A stretch of 64,000 nucleotides of DNA from Ursus arctos (lineage: Eukaryota; Chordata; Mammalia; Carnivora; Ursidae), in assembly GCF_023065955.2 (NCBI RefSeq), contig NW_026622875.1:9464501-9528500 (forward strand), in the 5' to 3' direction. The position numbers were made by a program, and so were the translations under genes. How positions within the stretch are numbered: position 1 is the stretch's first letter; each line of letters begins with the position of its first letter. Below are positions 10,603-22,565 of the stretch, piece by piece. The notes beneath the pieces are model-generated. The model had not been told where the DNA came from, did not search any database, and saw only the letters and a list, made by a program, of their open reading frames with translations.

Positions 10603-11432
10603 TGAAAAATTATTCATCTATAAAAAACAAGGAAACCTACCATTTGTGACAACATGCATGGACCTTAAACGCCTTATGTCAAGTGAAATAAGTCAGGCAG
10701 AGAAAGACAAATACTGTATGATCTCACTTATACGTAGAATCTAAAAAATCAAACTCATAGAAAAAGAAATCAGACCTATTATCAGAGCTGGAGGGTGAGG
10801 AGAAGGGAAATTGGAAGAAGGTGGTTAGAAAGCACAAACTTCCAGTTACAAGATAAATAAGTACGAGCGCGATATTGTACAACATGACGATTATAGCTAA
10901 TACTGCTGGTTGATATATAGAAGAGTTAAGAGTGAATCCTGAGTTCACATCATAAATTTTTCTTTCCTTTTTATTGTCCCTATATGAGAAGGTGGATGTT
11001 AACTGAGACTACCGTGATAATCCTTTCAAAATATATGCAAAATCTAATAATCATACTGTAGCCTTAAACTTACACAGTGATGTATGTCAATTATTTCTCA
11101 ATAAAACTAGGGGAAAAAAAGTGACTATAGACTCTTCACCTCTCTTCTCTGTATAAGCGTTTCAGTTTGTAAAATAATCTGTACATCCATACCTGTTGTA
11201 GAAGACTTGGAAATTCTCATACATAAATAATATTACGGATGGGGAAAGATAACTCAAAAAGAGTAAATGAGTAGAAGAGAACAGAATGACAGATGGAATT
11301 TTACTGATTTGATTTTCGGGAATTTCTATTGATTTCAGTTTTAAAATTTATACTGGGACCCCTCTTGAACCAGATAATTATAATGTAAAAGTAAAAAACA
11401 TAATTATAAGCTTATTGGGAAACCTGTACTTG

Positions 11433-11540
11433 TTTTTTTATTTTTTTAAATTTTTTTAAGATTTATTTTAAAGAGAGTGTGCGCCTGTGTAAGCGCACAC
11501 AAGAGCAGGGGGGTGGAGTGGAAGGGGGGGGCGGGCAGGA

Positions 11541-11571
<31 letters not shown>

Positions 11572-11696
11572 ATCTCAAGCAGACTCCCCACTGAGTGCCA
11601 AACAGGAGGCAAGGCTCATTCCCATGCCCAACATCATGACCTGGGCCAAAATCAAGAGTAGGACACTCAACTGACTGGGGCACCCAGGTGCCCCTA
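11433..11696 (-). mobile_element. Older CAN-SINE with expanded (GA)n
   Basis: Reverse copy: t-rich tail, 'aagatttattttaaagagag', 'cagactccccactgagtg', head 'gactggggcacccaggtgcc'. The GA tract at about 11541-11570 has expanded. Duplication gaaacctgtacttg (11419-11432) against gaaacatgtactag (11697-11710), two mismatches. Confidence 0.9.
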
Positions 11697-11804
11697 GAAA
11701 CATGTACTAGGTTAAGACAATGAGCTCACTCAAACCATAAGGCTAGAGATCTGATTTGTTAAATAAGCCCTCACATATAGACTTTTCTGAGAGCTCTTCA
11801 ATAC

Positions 11805-11970
11805 CTTTGACCTGAATTCCAAGCTTTTTGAGGGCCTCTTCTACAGACTGGCTTTCTCGTTTTCTCATAAAGCCATTATCAATGTGCACAGCAATGACTT
11901 GATCTTGGCTCAAAGCACGATTCAGCAAAGCTGTACAAACTGTTGAGTCTACTCCACCGCTGAGTAAAAC
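11805..11970 (-). CDS. GMPS: GMPS exon 7 (codons 241-295 plus 1 nt), ATP P-loop
   Basis: Begins VLLSGGVDSTVCTALLNRAL: SGGVDS is the PP-loop of N-type ATP pyrophosphatases, which binds ATP for adenylation of XMP. It continues AVHIDNGFMRKRE and ends KLGIQVK plus one base at AAAG|GTATTG. Asp for Glu and Ser for Asn (ALSQDQ) differ from human. The acceptor is CTCGTAG. Confidence 0.97.
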
Positions 11971-12235
11971 CTACGAGGTGAAATTAAAAGAAAAATCAAG
12001 TTGAGTACAATAAACAAAATATAAATAAAATAAAAACTATCAGCTTAAATCATTACCTTTAAAAACACTTTTTAATCACAAGTAAATATGGTCACTGAAA
12101 AAGCACTCTGAAACACTGCAACTCACAAAACATCCGATCACCCAGTCAACACTTGAGGGCTATGGTGATGAAGCCAGCTCTGAGTTCTAACATTATTGAC
12201 ATAAATTTGTAGACTTTCAGATGTAAATTTCTTAC
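11971..12235 (-). other. GMPS intron 6
   Basis: Short intron with canonical ends (GTAAGA...CGTAG). No repeats recognised. Confidence 0.8.
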
Positions 12236-12429
12236 CAAAACTTTCGATGTGCCTACTCTCTCTTTGATCTCTCGAATGCACTCAAGTTCTCTGTTCTGCA
12301 CAGTGAAGGTCCCACTGCACCCAGCTATGTCATAGAGGAAATTCTTCAGGATTACTTTCCCATTTTCTGTAAGGCCAACTTCAGGGTGGAACTGTGCTCC
12401 ATATAATTTTTTAGATTCATTTGCTATAC
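12236..12429 (-). CDS. GMPS: GMPS exon 6 (codons 176-240), with His190 and Glu192
   Basis: Encodes GIANESKKLYGAQFHPEVGL and continues to GTSKVL, ending in phase 0 at TTTTG|GTAAGA. FHPEV supplies the His and Glu of the glutaminase triad; counting gives His190 and Glu192, matching human. The exon closes the amidotransferase domain and enters the ATP-pyrophosphatase domain. The next intron is only 265 nt, the shortest here. Confidence 0.97.
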
Positions 12430-12899
12430 CTTTATAGAAAAAATAATCACAAGTTAAAAATGTTTTCATGTGGAAGACTCAACCAAGTACCCACAGTAAT
12501 TCCTCACAACTTCTTTCTCTATAAATGTAAAAAACTGATGCAACTTAGTGCATTTTTAGCTACAGGGGAAAAAAAAGCGTAAAACAAAAATTACATTGCC
12601 ACGCTTTTTCTTTAAAGGTCTTTAGGTAGCAATTAGTAAACTATATAGGACAGTGAAGTAAGTCCTACAGAGATTACCTCATAGTACTTTCACTTCTCCA
12701 CCCAGATTACTTTGTCTATTTAATACAATGATAACTCAGTTTTGGCTCTCAGTCCTACATGGTTTCAAATGCAATACGCAGCTATCAATTTTATGTATTA
12801 GAAAAACCTCACGTACTAGGCCTATCAGAATATTCTATGTAATCCTTTTTTAGATACTATTAATCACAAATGTAACTTCGTGGATTTGACTAATGTGTT

Positions 12900-13410
12900 T
12901 CTGACAAATTATGGATTATTTACTAAGCAAAAGATGTTAGGCTAGATGTTTTACCTGTGCACGCATTACTTCTGTTTATGGCTCTGAGATAGCAAGAAAT
13001 TTACAGCTGGTTAAGTAGTTAAATCAGGCCTAGCAGGCTCCCAAATTTATACTCATTCTACTACACCAAGGAAACTCACATTTTCTTTACTTGGGTTCTA
13101 GGACACCACTCTCTCGGTTCACTTATTTCACTGTCTGTTCCTTCTTAATCTTCGTTGGTTCTTCCTCATCTTATCCATCTCTACACATGAAAGTTGCCCA
13201 GTACTCAACCCGTAAATCTCTTCTCTATATATTGAGTGACCTACAACTCTCATAACTTTACATCCTACCCATATGATGGTACACCCCCAAATTTATACCT
13301 CCAGCCCAATTTTCTACTCTACAGTCTAGACTCCTACATACAACTGCCTACTCATACCTTTTTTTCTATGTTTAATAAGGCATCTTGAATTTAATCTACA
13401 AACTTGCATG
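12900..13410 (+). mobile_element. MIR and L2-like relics
   Basis: 12900-13065 has a MIR-like order ('ttacctgtgcacgcattact', 'gctctgagatagc', 'aatcaggcctagcaggctcc'). 13100-13410 reads like an old LINE-2 interior ('cttcctcatcttatccatc', 'cctccagcccaattttctac'). Both very diverged. Confidence 0.4.
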
Positions 13411-13629
13411 ACTGCATTCTTTCCTTTCAGGTAAACAGAAACTTCCAACTTTCTGGATGGTTGGACCAAAAACATGGGAGTTAAAACTCAGTTATACCCT
13501 TTTTCCCCCTCCAAATGCACTCCGACAGCAACTCCTTTGTGTCTCCTGAATTTCAAAACACATCAGAATCCAATCTCATTTAAGATTAAAATCCTATCAA
13601 ACATCTTTTCCAACCACAATGGTAAGAGA

Positions 13630-16135
13630 CTAGAAATTACAAGAACAAAACAAGAAAATTCACAAATACACGGATACTATAAAGACATGCTCCTGACAAA
13701 GGAATGGGTCAAAGGATAAATCAAAAGAGGAAAAAAAAACCCAAGACAAATAAAAATTGAAACATAACAACCAAAACTTACGGGATGCAGCAGAAACAAT
13801 TCTAAGAGGGAAGTTAAGGGCAATTAATAACTACATCAAAAAAAGAGAGAGAGAAAAGAAAGATCTCAAATAAACCTAGATTCCACCAAAAAAATTTAAA
13901 ACAAATAAACAATTTCAGTAAGGTGGTGGAATAGAAAATCAACATAACAAAGTCAGTTGTGTTTCTGTAAGCTAAATGTTTCTATAAGTTAAACTATCAG
14001 AGAAATTAAGAAAACATTCCCATTTATAATAGTATCAAAAGAATAAAATATTTAGGAACAAACTTAACCAAGGTGGTGAAAGATCTGTATACTCTAAGAT
14101 AATGATGAAAGAAACTGAAGGCACAAATAAATGAAGAAATATCCTACGTTCATATATTAGAAGAAGATTGTTAAAATGTCCATTCTAGGGGCGCCTGTGT
14201 GGCTCAGTCGGTTAAGCGTCTGCCTTCAGCTCAGGTCATGACCCTAGGGTCCTGGGATCAAGTCCCACATGGGCTCCCTGCTCAGCAGGGAGTCTACTTC
14301 TCCTTCTCCCTCTGTCTGCCACTCCCCCTGCTTGTGCTCCTCTCTCCCCCTGACAAATAAATAAAATCTTTAAAAAAAAAAAGTCTGTTCTACCCAAAGC
14401 AATATACAGATTCAATTTAATCTCTATCAAAATTCCAATGGCTTTTTTGTAGAAATAGAAAAAAGGAATCCTAAAATGTGTATCAAACCACAAAAGACCT
14501 CCAAGAGCCACAGCAATCTTGAGGAAAAAAAGAGGCATCACATGTCCTGATTTCAAACTACATTATAAAACCATAGTAATCAAAACTATATGGTATTGGC
14601 ATAAATACAGGCACACAAACCAAAGAAACAGAATCAAGAGCCCAGAAATAAATCCATGTATATATGATCCATTTACAACCAAGAAGCCAAGAACATATAA
14701 TGAAGAAAGGGTAGTCTCTTCAATAATGGTGCTTAGAAAACCAGACAGCCACATACAAAAGAATGAAACTGGATCCCTACCATATACATATACAAAAATC
14801 AACTCAAAATTGACTAAAGACTTGAACATAAAACCTGAAATCACAAAACTCCTAGAAGAAATCACAGGGGAAAAGCTCCTTGACACTGGTCTTGGCAATG
14901 ATTTTTGGATTTGACACGAAAAGCAAAGGCAAAAAAACAAAAATAAGTGGGACTATATCAAAATAAAAAGCTTCTGTATAGCAAAGGAAACCATCAACAA
15001 AATGAAAAGGCAACTTATGGAATGGAAAAAAATATTTGCAAGCCATATATCCAATAAAAGGTTAATATCCAAAATAAATATGGAACTCATAAAACTTAAT
15101 AAAAAACAAAACACAGCCCAATTTAAAAATGGGCAAAAGACTTGAATAGACCTACAAAAGAAGACTTTTGAAAGACTACAAATGGCCAACAGGTAGATAA
15201 ATATGCTCAATATCACTAATCATCAGTAAATGCAAATCACATCCACAATGACATCCTCTCACAGCCGTTAGGATGTCTATTAGCTGCCATGATAAATGCT
15301 GGCAAAGAGGGAGAGAAAAGGGATCCCTTGTAAATTGTTGGTGGGATATATATAAACTGGTATAGTACTATGGAAAACAGTATAGAAGTCCCACAAAAAA
15401 TTAAAACCAGAATTACCATATGATCCAGCAATTCTACTTCTAGGTATACATCAAAGGATATGAAACCATTATCTCACATAGATGTCTGTATGTTCACTGC
15501 AGCATCACTCACAACAGCCGTGACATGGAAATAAGCTACGCGTATATATCAATGGACGAATGGATAAAGAAAATACATATGTAGATGAACACACACATAA
15601 TATATACACACAAAATGGAATATTATTCATCTTTTAAAAAGAAGGAAATCCTGTCATTTGCAACAACATAGATGAACTTAGAGGGTATAAGGCTAAATGA
15701 AATAAGCCAAAGACAAATACTGTATGGTACTGCTTATATGTGCAATCTTAAAAAAAATAAATGAAAAGTTGGGACTCAGAAACAGAGAATGGGAAAGTGA
15801 TCACCAGTGCCTGGCTGTGGGAAATAAGAAGAGGTGGTAAAAGGGTACAAACTTTCAGTTGTAAGATGAATAAAGTCTGAGGATCTAACTAATAATACGG
15901 TGATTATAACTGATAACACTAACACTGTACTAGGTAATCTAGATTTGCTCAGAGAACAGAGCTTAAATGTTCTCACACACGAAAAAGGCAAATATGTGAG
16001 GTGATGGATGTGTCAATTAACTCCACGGGGGAATCTTTTCATTATGTGTACCTATATCAAATCAGCACACTGTATACTTTAAATACCTTACAATGTTATC
16101 AGTTAATCTTAATGAAGCTAAAAAATTAAATTAAA
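13630..16135 (+). mobile_element. L1 LINE relic, ORF2 second half and 3'UTR
   Basis: 'gggaagttaagggcaattaa', 'aattccaatggcttttttgt', 'ctatatggtattggcataaa' and onward through the ORF2 C-terminus to an A-rich end. One segment (14519-14914) still reads 131 codons of ORF2 (KIAVALGG side lost). Broken elsewhere; a SINE sits at 14188-14382. Confidence 0.92.
14188..14382 (+). mobile_element. CAN-SINE, middle-age subfamily
   Basis: ggggcgcctgtgtggctcag, 'gctccctgctcagcaggga', 'aaataaataaaatcttt', poly(A). Flanking repeats approximate (gtccattcta / gtctgttcta). Inside the L1. Confidence 0.93.
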
Positions 16136-16140
16136 AAAAG

Positions 16141-16400
16141 GTTGAGAGAAAAAAAAAAAACTACCAACCTAGAATTCTGTACCCTGAGAAATTATCCTTC
16201 AAAAGTGAAGAAAAATAAAGACTTTCTTAGACAAGCAAATATTGAAGCTATTTGTTGCAAGCACACCTGCCTTGCAAGAAATTATAAAAAATTTCTTTAG
16301 GGAGAAGGAAAATGATGAAAGATGAGAAACTTTAGTCTACATAAAGAAAAGAACATCATTCACAGTTCCTGGCTCACAGATCCCAAAACCTTTAGAATTT
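16141..16400 (+). mobile_element. Old L1-like segment
   Basis: 'aattctgtaccctgagaaat', 'tatccttcaaaagtgaag', 'aagactttcttagacaagc' and 'cctgccttgcaagaaatta' match a known mammalian L1 interior stretch, but with too many changes to name the subfamily. Confidence 0.7.
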
Positions 16401-16419
16401 CTTAAGAGAGGCGAGCTTA

Positions 16420-17170
16420 AAGGTATCTCTCATATTAATAAGGTGACGTTCTGAAAGCACCTAAGGATGGGGGCTGGATGCCAGGGGAGACAACCATGTG
16501 ATTAGAGGCTTGGAACTTTCAGTCCCAACCTCCTGGACTCCAGGGAGGGGAGAGGGGCTGGAGGATGAATCAATTACCAGGAAGCAATGATTTAATCAAT
16601 CATACCTATATAATGAAGCCTCCATAAAAACCCAAGGGATGACGTTTGGATTAGTCATTAGTCAGATTAGTGAATATGCGGAGTTTCGGGGAGAGTGGTG
16701 CACCTGGAGAGGGCATGGAAGCTCCACGTCACTTCCCCATTCTCTGCCCTATACATCTCTTCCATCTGGCTGTTCCTGAGTTACATCCTTCTATAATAAA
16801 CCAGGGATCTAGTGGTAAAATGTTCCTCGGAGTTCTGTGAGCCATTCTAGAAAATTAATTGAACTGAGCAAGAGGTCGTGGGAACCTCTGATTTACAGCC
16901 AGTTGATAAGAATAAGACACCTGTGACTGGTGTCCAAAACCCAAACAGGGGGTCACTGGAACTTCCAATCTATAGTTTTTCAGTCAGAGTCACAAGTGAT
17001 AACCTGGGTTTGCAACTGGTGTCTGAAGTGTGTGTGGGGGGTGGGGGGGTGGTCTTGTGGGACACAGCCCTCAACCTTTGAAATCTGGTGCTGTCTCTGG
17101 GTACACAGTGTCAGAATGGAAATGAACTGAGGTGACCACATTCAAATACCACACTGGTATATAAAAATTG
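16420..17170 (+). mobile_element. LTR-like element, family not resolved
   Basis: Contains 'gcctccataaaaacccaag', 'gagagggcatggaagctcc', 'atctcttccatctggctgtt', a polyadenylation-like 'tataataaacca' at 16792 and 'gagttctgtgagccattcta'. I recognise this as a widespread mammalian interspersed repeat with an LTR-like layout. It lies between two L1 segments. No gag/pol remains. Confidence 0.5.
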
Positions 17171-17304
17171 TTTGTTGGTGTAGGAAACCCTCCCCAACTC
17201 TCCCCACACACTGGAAACTGCTCTCAGAACACCAAAGAACAGCAAAGACAGTGCTTAGAGGGAAATTTTCAGCACTGAATACATATATTTAAAAAAAAGA
17301 TTTA

Positions 17305-17501
17305 TGGGGCGCCCAGGTGGCTCAGATGGTTAAGCACCTGCCTTCCACTCAGGTCATGATCCCAGGGTTCTGGGATCAAGCCCCACATCGGGCCCTCTGC
17401 TTGGCAGGGAGCCTGCTTCTCCCTCTCCCTCTACTGTTCTCCCTGCTTGTGCTCTCTTGCTCTGTCAAATTAATAAATAAAATCTTTAAAAAAAGAGAGA
17501 G
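17305..17501 (+). mobile_element. CAN-SINE, middle-age subfamily
   Basis: Head ggggcgcccaggtggctcag, 'ggcagggagcctgcttctcc', tail 'aataaataaaatctttaaaa'. Flanked by A-rich repeat with agattta at 17298-17304 and 17502-17508. Confidence 0.93.
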
Positions 17502-17632
17502 AGATTTAAACTCAATCACCTAAACTTCCACCTTAAGAAATGAGAAAAGAGGGGCAAATTATATTCAAAGTAAGCAAAGAAATAATAAAAATTAAACAGA
17601 AATCAATGAAACTGAAAACAGGAAATCAAAAG

Positions 17633-17637
17633 CAACC

Positions 17638-17669
<32 letters not shown>
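17633..17669 (+). repeat. (ACC)n(AAC)n microsatellite
   Basis: About six ACC units followed by about six AAC units within the L1 relic. Confidence 0.85.
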
Positions 17670-18539
17670 AACCAAAAGCTGGTTCTCTTTGAAAAGTTCA
17701 TAAAATTGATAAGCCTCTAGCCAGGTTAACTAAGAAAAAGAGAGAGGACACAAATTACTAATGTCAGAAATGAAAGATGAGACATCACTACAGGTCCCAT
17801 GGACATTAAAATAATAAAGGAATACCATGAATAACTCTGTGTCCACAAATTTTATAACACAGATGAAATGTGTCTTTCTCTTTGAAAGATACAACTTACC
17901 AGAACTCACATAAGAAACAGATAATTTCAATAGGCTTCTATCGATTTTAAAAATTACGTGATCTGATTCAATAGATGCAGAAAAGGCATCTGAAAAAAAT
18001 CCAACACCCATTCATGATAAAAACTCTCTGTAAACTAGGAATATAGGGGAACTTCCTCAACTTGATAAAGAATATCTTCCAAAAACCTACAGCTAAAATC
18101 ATACCTAACAGAAACTCAAAACTTTTCCACTAAGATCCGAAACAAGGCAAGGATGTTCCCTCTCCCCAATGCTTTTCAACACCATATAAAAGTCCTAACT
18201 GATGCAATAAGAAAAGGAAGTAAAAGGTATACACTGAGAAAGAAGAAATAAAACTGTCTTTGTTCACAGATGACATGATCATCTATATAGAAAATCTGAA
18301 AAAAAAAAAAACAAAAACAAAAACAAAAAACAGTAAAACTCCAGGACTAGTATGTGATTATAGTAGTATTGTAGAATGTAAGGTTGATACACAAAAGTTC
18401 ACTGCTTTTCTATGTACCAGCAATGAACAAGTGGGATTCGAAATTAAAAACAATTAGCACCCAAATAAACAAAATACTAAAGTATAAATCTAACAAAATA
18501 TGTACCAGATCTATATGAGAAAACAATCACTCTTGACCA

Positions 18540-19197
18540 CTCACTTCCACTTCTACCACACTATTCCTTACACTACTATCTCCTGTCCTGATTGCTGAAG
18601 TAGATTCCTAGCTGATCTCCCTACTTCTACATTTCACCCTTTCTCTTTTCTCCTCACTGTAGCCAGTGTAATCCTGAAATTAGATCATGAGTAAAGCCAA
18701 CAATTTCACAGTGGCCTCAAATGGCCTGTGTCCTGGCCCCTCGACAATCTCTCTAACCTCATCTACTACCACTCTCCTCCATGCTTACTCTGCTCCAACC
18801 ATGTAGTCTTCCTTGCTGTTCCTCAAACATGGTCCCATCCCAGGAGCTTTGTACTGCTACTTCCTCTTCTCCCAAATACCCAGAAGGGTAAGCACTTACT
18901 TCCTTAATGTTCAGTATCATTTTACAGGAATACCTTTCCTGAATATCCTATATAAAACAGTAACAACCTTAATCACACATATTCTGCAACGCTCTTCTCT
19001 TCCTGTATTTCTTGTCAATGCACTTAAATGCTGACACTTGACATATTCTTTGTTTGCATATTAGCTGTCCCATCCCTCCCCCCAACTAGAATGTTAAAAC
19101 AGAGATTTTTGTCCACTTTGTTCGTTACTTTACCCTTGGCACCTGGAACTGTCACTGGCACAAAGTAGTCACACAAATATTGGTTGAATGAATACAA
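18540..19197 (+). mobile_element. L2 (LINE-2) 3' end
   Basis: 'ccttgctgttcctcaaacat', a 'cttcctctt' stretch, 'ttcctgaatatcct', then 'actagaatgtt...gattttt', 'gcacctggaactg' and the closing 'aatattggttgaatgaat'. This order is the L2 3' end. Confidence 0.8.
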
Positions 19198-19541
19198 ATA
19201 CATAAGCCATCTACCACTGTTAATCTTTTATTAAATAAAGACATTTTAATATGAAAACCATCCTGAATCATTCTTATTCTAATGTTAAGTAATTATAGCA
19301 AATTATTCAATTCGGTTTATCCATGAAAAATCTTTTTTTCAACTTACCGTTTAGGTGTGGCATTTCAAACAAAAAGAACTTTACTGATAAATCCACTTTT
19401 TTTTCTTTTTACTGACTTCCAGGATTATTGGTAATTATTTACATAATAACTATTCAAATAAGCAAGTCAAAAAAAATCACAAACTGCCAGAAAATCAATT
19501 CCTCTTTCTCAAGAAAGAAGAGAATAAAAATGGCTTTAAAG

Positions 19542-19728
19542 TAAGGATTGACAAAATTTCTACAAGGCGCTAAACAGTAAAAATTTTATGCTCTGTGGAA
19601 CACATGCACACATCCCTGTCTTTTATTATAACCCTTTATTTATTTATTTTTTTATAACCCTTTAATAACATAACAGGCTATAGGCTAGATTTGACCCACA
19701 GGTCACAGTTTGCCAACCCTGCCTCAGA
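19542..19728 (+). mobile_element. hAT-like DNA transposon relic
   Basis: Begins 'aggattgacaaaatttct' and ends 'acagtttgccaaccctg', which are rough inverted copies (terminal inverted repeats). The interior 'tataggctagatttgaccca' matches a common nonautonomous hAT-type repeat. I leave the family unnamed. Confidence 0.55.
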
Positions 19729-20106
19729 GACATGTCCTGAGGTGTTTCAGATGCCCAAGATACATGCCTACATATACCTAAGAAAGGCATTTAAAAACCC
19801 AATTATGAATAAAGCACACTAGAAAATTAGACCATTTTCAAATTTTTCTTGAGCTGTAAAAGTAGTGTTTTACATTTGGAGAACTTCTATTAGAATGAAC
19901 ATCTTTTAAAGTATTTCAGAGCAAACCAGTAAGTGATTTCTAAATAATCTAATATTAAATTTCCTTCATAAATTAATGGTTGATCCTATATTTATAATAT
20001 CTTTTAAAAATAAAAAATAAGAAACAGTACCTCATACAGAAACAAATTCTTAGACTCCTCAGATAAGTTTTTTAAACTGAATTCTGCAAAAGTTTAAAAT
20101 TTTCAC

Positions 20107-20210
20107 CTGCCACAATGTTCCCAGAACGCGCCACAACCTTGAATCCATCAGCTACTTTGTCCACACTATCTCCATGGGTAAGCAAAACAATTTCTTCCTT
20201 CTGAAGGCCT
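20107..20210 (-). CDS. GMPS: GMPS exon 5 (codons 141-175 plus 1 nt)
   Basis: Encodes the Arg join, then GLQKEEIVLLTHGDSVDKVA and DGFKVVARSGNIVA, ending GCAG|GTGAAA. The THGDSV segment is a conserved amidotransferase loop. Ile replaces a Val of the human protein. The acceptor is TTTTTAG. The flanking intron 5 is about 7.7 kb and full of L1. Confidence 0.96.
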
Positions 20211-20279
20211 CTAAAAATACAAAAAATAAAACACAACACAGAAATATTTAATTAAAGACATGGTCAATGGGATCTTTTG

Positions 20280-20580
20280 CTTTATTTTTCTCCAGCTTTA
20301 CTGAGGTATAATTGACATGTAACACTGTGTAAGTTAAAGATGTACAACATGATGACTTTATATAATGAAATAATTACCACAATAAGGTTACTTAACACAC
20401 ACATCACACATCACATAGTTACCACTTTTTTATGTGTATGGGGAGAACATTTAAGATCTACTCTTGGCAACTTTTAAGTATACAATACAGTGTTGTTAAC
20501 TGTAGTCACCATGCCTGAACATTAGATCCCCAGAACTTATTCATCTTATAACTAAAGTTTGTTCTTTTCCTTTAAAATAC
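20280..20580 (-). mobile_element. L1 3'-end relic, antisense
   Basis: 'ctttactgaggtataattga', 'gtacaacatgatgactt', 'taagtatacaatacagtgtt', 'tagtcaccatgcctga' are the reverse-complement L1M-type 3' region. Confidence 0.8.
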
Positions 20581-22009
20581 TAACTCACCATATCTGTAAA
20601 TAAAAAAAAAAAAACAGAAAAAAGTATGTAACAGTGCAACACTGCTAGAATTTAAATTCATTCTATGCATTATAAATAAATCCAACAGGAGTATTAAATC
20701 TCAAAAAAAGCAATCTGTAAAAATTGAAAACTGAAAAAAATATATTTAAAAGTCGGTGGTATAACTACATGCATAAAAACTGATTTCAAGAAGCTACAAA
20801 ATAATAATTTCAACATTTTATCTGTATTAGGATTTATCTTAAGAACAGAAGGCATTTCAGAGATCTAAACATTCAGTAGTTTTATATCAGAAAGTAATAG
20901 CACTAATACTGATGTTGTTATTTTGCAGTTATAGTGTAAACACACGCATATTATAGGTTAAAACAAATATTAAATAATTAGGAATTGAAGTTCTCAGCCT
21001 CAGAGTAAGGATATACAAAAATCAAAGTTGTTAGATAAAACCCTATAACTTTCACTTTAAATGGAAATAAGAGTATACATGGATTTTGTTTTCTCTAAAA
21101 GAATACACATTGACTGACTATATTTACTGAAAAGGCCTAGAAACAAAGACAACCCAGTAGCAATGTGAACTTCTACTTCTCATGCCAAATAAGTTGAAGG
21201 CATGGGTTAAAGAAGATCTAAGTAACATTTATCAAATGCAATGTGTGGACTTTCTCTCGACCCTGATTCAAACAAATCAACTATAAAAAGATATGTTTTA
21301 CATTATGAGAAAATCTGGCAGAGGGCTGAATATTAAATATTAAGTAGTAAAAAAATAAATTAAAAATAAAGCAAGAAGATAAACTACATTAAAGTCAAAT
21401 GGATGTTTTGGGTTTACTACTGTTGTCATCATTGTTTAAGATTCACGTAGGTTGTGAATAAGTTTCAGATTTTTAGAACTAGGAAGACAAAGAGAAAAAC
21501 TAAATTTTAACCAGATCTTTAGATATAAAGCCTCTGCAGTATCACATACTACCGTGATTCCTAAAATGGTTCTCAGGACTAGTCACTTTAGATACAGATG
21601 AATGTAAGCAAAACCTCTCCATTATGAAGTGGAATAAGCAATGGATCTCAAATGCATTTTGGTAATGAGTACCTTCAGCTCATAAGATTATTTTGAGCCA
21701 CTACGGCTTTTTTTATTAACCTTCCTTCGAAAAACGAGAATCTTTGAACAGATATACTTATTTTTGCTCTTCCTCAAAATTAAAGAGGAGCCAGCCACAG
21801 CCAGTTTTGTGTATAAACTGGGATATCTCCATTTCAGATAAGTTTATAACTTAGATTTTAAAATTTCTGATCTGTCCAATTTGGAGAAAACTATTCATTA
21901 GGAATTAATTTACGCACAAGTATGTTAATAAATGAAACATACCTGTAACTAAAAATAATTAGCACAATTAAAAGAAATGGTAACAAAAAGTAACTGCATA
22001 ATGGATAGA

Positions 22010-22078
22010 CTTCAGGAATCACTATGTTGTACACCTGAAACTAATGTAACATTGTGTCAACTACAATTATAAATAGAT
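22010..22078 (+). mobile_element. L1 3'-terminal scrap
   Basis: 'gaatcactatgttgtacacc' and 'tgaaactaatgtaacattgt' are the carnivore L1 3' terminus, followed by a short A-rich tail. Confidence 0.75.
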
Positions 22079-22196
22079 AAAAGTAAATTTCTTGGGTTCA
22101 CGAAAAAAAAGGTAACTGTGGCTCACTAACTGATATCAGCTTGCATTTTATAGATTAATGCAGTAAGGGAGAAATGTAGTTTTAAAGTAAAAATGA

Positions 22197-22400
22197 GGGG
22201 CGCCTGGGTGGCGCAGTCGTTAAGCGTCTGCCTTCGGCTCAGGGCGTGATCCCGGCGTTCTGGGATAGAGCCCCACGTCAAGCTCCTCTGCTAAGAGCCT
22301 GCTTCTTCCTCTCCCACTCCCCCTCCTTGTGTTCCCTCTCTCTCTGGCTGTCTCTGTCAAATAAATAAATAAAATCTTTAATTAATTAATTAAGTAAGTA
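22197..22400 (+). mobile_element. CAN-SINE, young bear-type subfamily
   Basis: GGGGCGCCTGGGTGGCGCAG, full body, tail drifting into (TTAA)n and (GTAA)n. Duplication agtaaaaatga at 22186-22196 and 22401-22411. First of three SINEs in a row. Confidence 0.95.
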
Positions 22401-22419
22401 AGTAAAAATGAAATTTAAG

Positions 22420-22532
22420 GGGCACCTGGCTGGCTCAGTCAGTAGAACATGCAACCCTTGATCTCAGGGTTCTAAAGTTTGAGCTCCATGCTGGATGTAG
22501 GATTACTTAAAATCTTTTAAAAAACAAAAAAA
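22420..22532 (+). mobile_element. Short CAN-SINE
   Basis: ggcacctggctggctcagtc, 'gtagaacatgcaacccttga', 'gattacttaaaatctttt', A-rich tail. Perfect 17-bp duplication taaaaatgaaatttaag at 22403-22419 and 22533-22549. Confidence 0.93.
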
Positions 22533-22565
22533 TAAAAATGAAATTTAAGTCAAAATGAAGCAAGT

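Larger units (their letters stand above)
9672..11112 (+). mobile_element. L1 LINE relic, ORF2 C-terminus and 3'UTR
   Basis: 'gggactacatcaaaataaaa', 'gaatagacatttctccaaag', 'tggtacagccactaca', 'atgtgatccagcaatcccac', and a 3' region with 'actgtatgatctcacttata' run in L1 order. Stops and frameshifts throughout. Interrupted by a SINE at 10177-10379. Confidence 0.9.
8514..11804 (-). other. GMPS intron 7
   Basis: From the exon 8 side: young SINE from -28 of the acceptor (8541-8732), unrecognised sequence about 8750-9670, a plus-strand L1 relic about 9672-11112 with an old SINE inside, unrecognised AT-rich DNA to about 11420, and an older SINE 11433-11696 next to exon 7. Confidence 0.75.
17200..18530 (+). 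mobile_element. L1 LINE relic, ORF2 reverse-transcriptase region
   Basis: 'gtgcttagagggaaattttc', 'agctggttctctttgaaaag', 'aatcataaacctaacagaaa'-like text and 'gatgacatgatcatctatat' (the FADD active-site region) are ORF2 landmarks. Dead, with an (ACC)n(AAC)n microsatellite and a SINE inside. Confidence 0.9.
12430..20106 (-). other. GMPS intron 5
   Basis: Contains MIR/L2-like relics (about 12900-13410), a plus-strand L1 (about 13630-16135) with a SINE, an old L1 segment (16150-16400), an LTR-like insert (about 16420-17170), more L1 ORF2 (17200-18530) with a SINE, an L2 3' end (18540-19197) and a hAT-like DNA element (19542-19728). The stretches 12440-12890 and 19750-20100 show nothing I can name. 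Confidence 0.75.

Noticed and set aside
11743..11804. Read-through of exon 7 into 20 more codons as an alternative ending
   Set aside because: The donor AAAG|GTATTG matches the family's exon border and the phase of exon 8; the extension is intronic sequence before a chance stop.
22197..22310. tRNA genes suggested by A/B-box sequence at SINE heads
   Set aside because: The heads are tRNA-Lys-derived SINE promoters with no cloverleaf; they are counted as SINEs.
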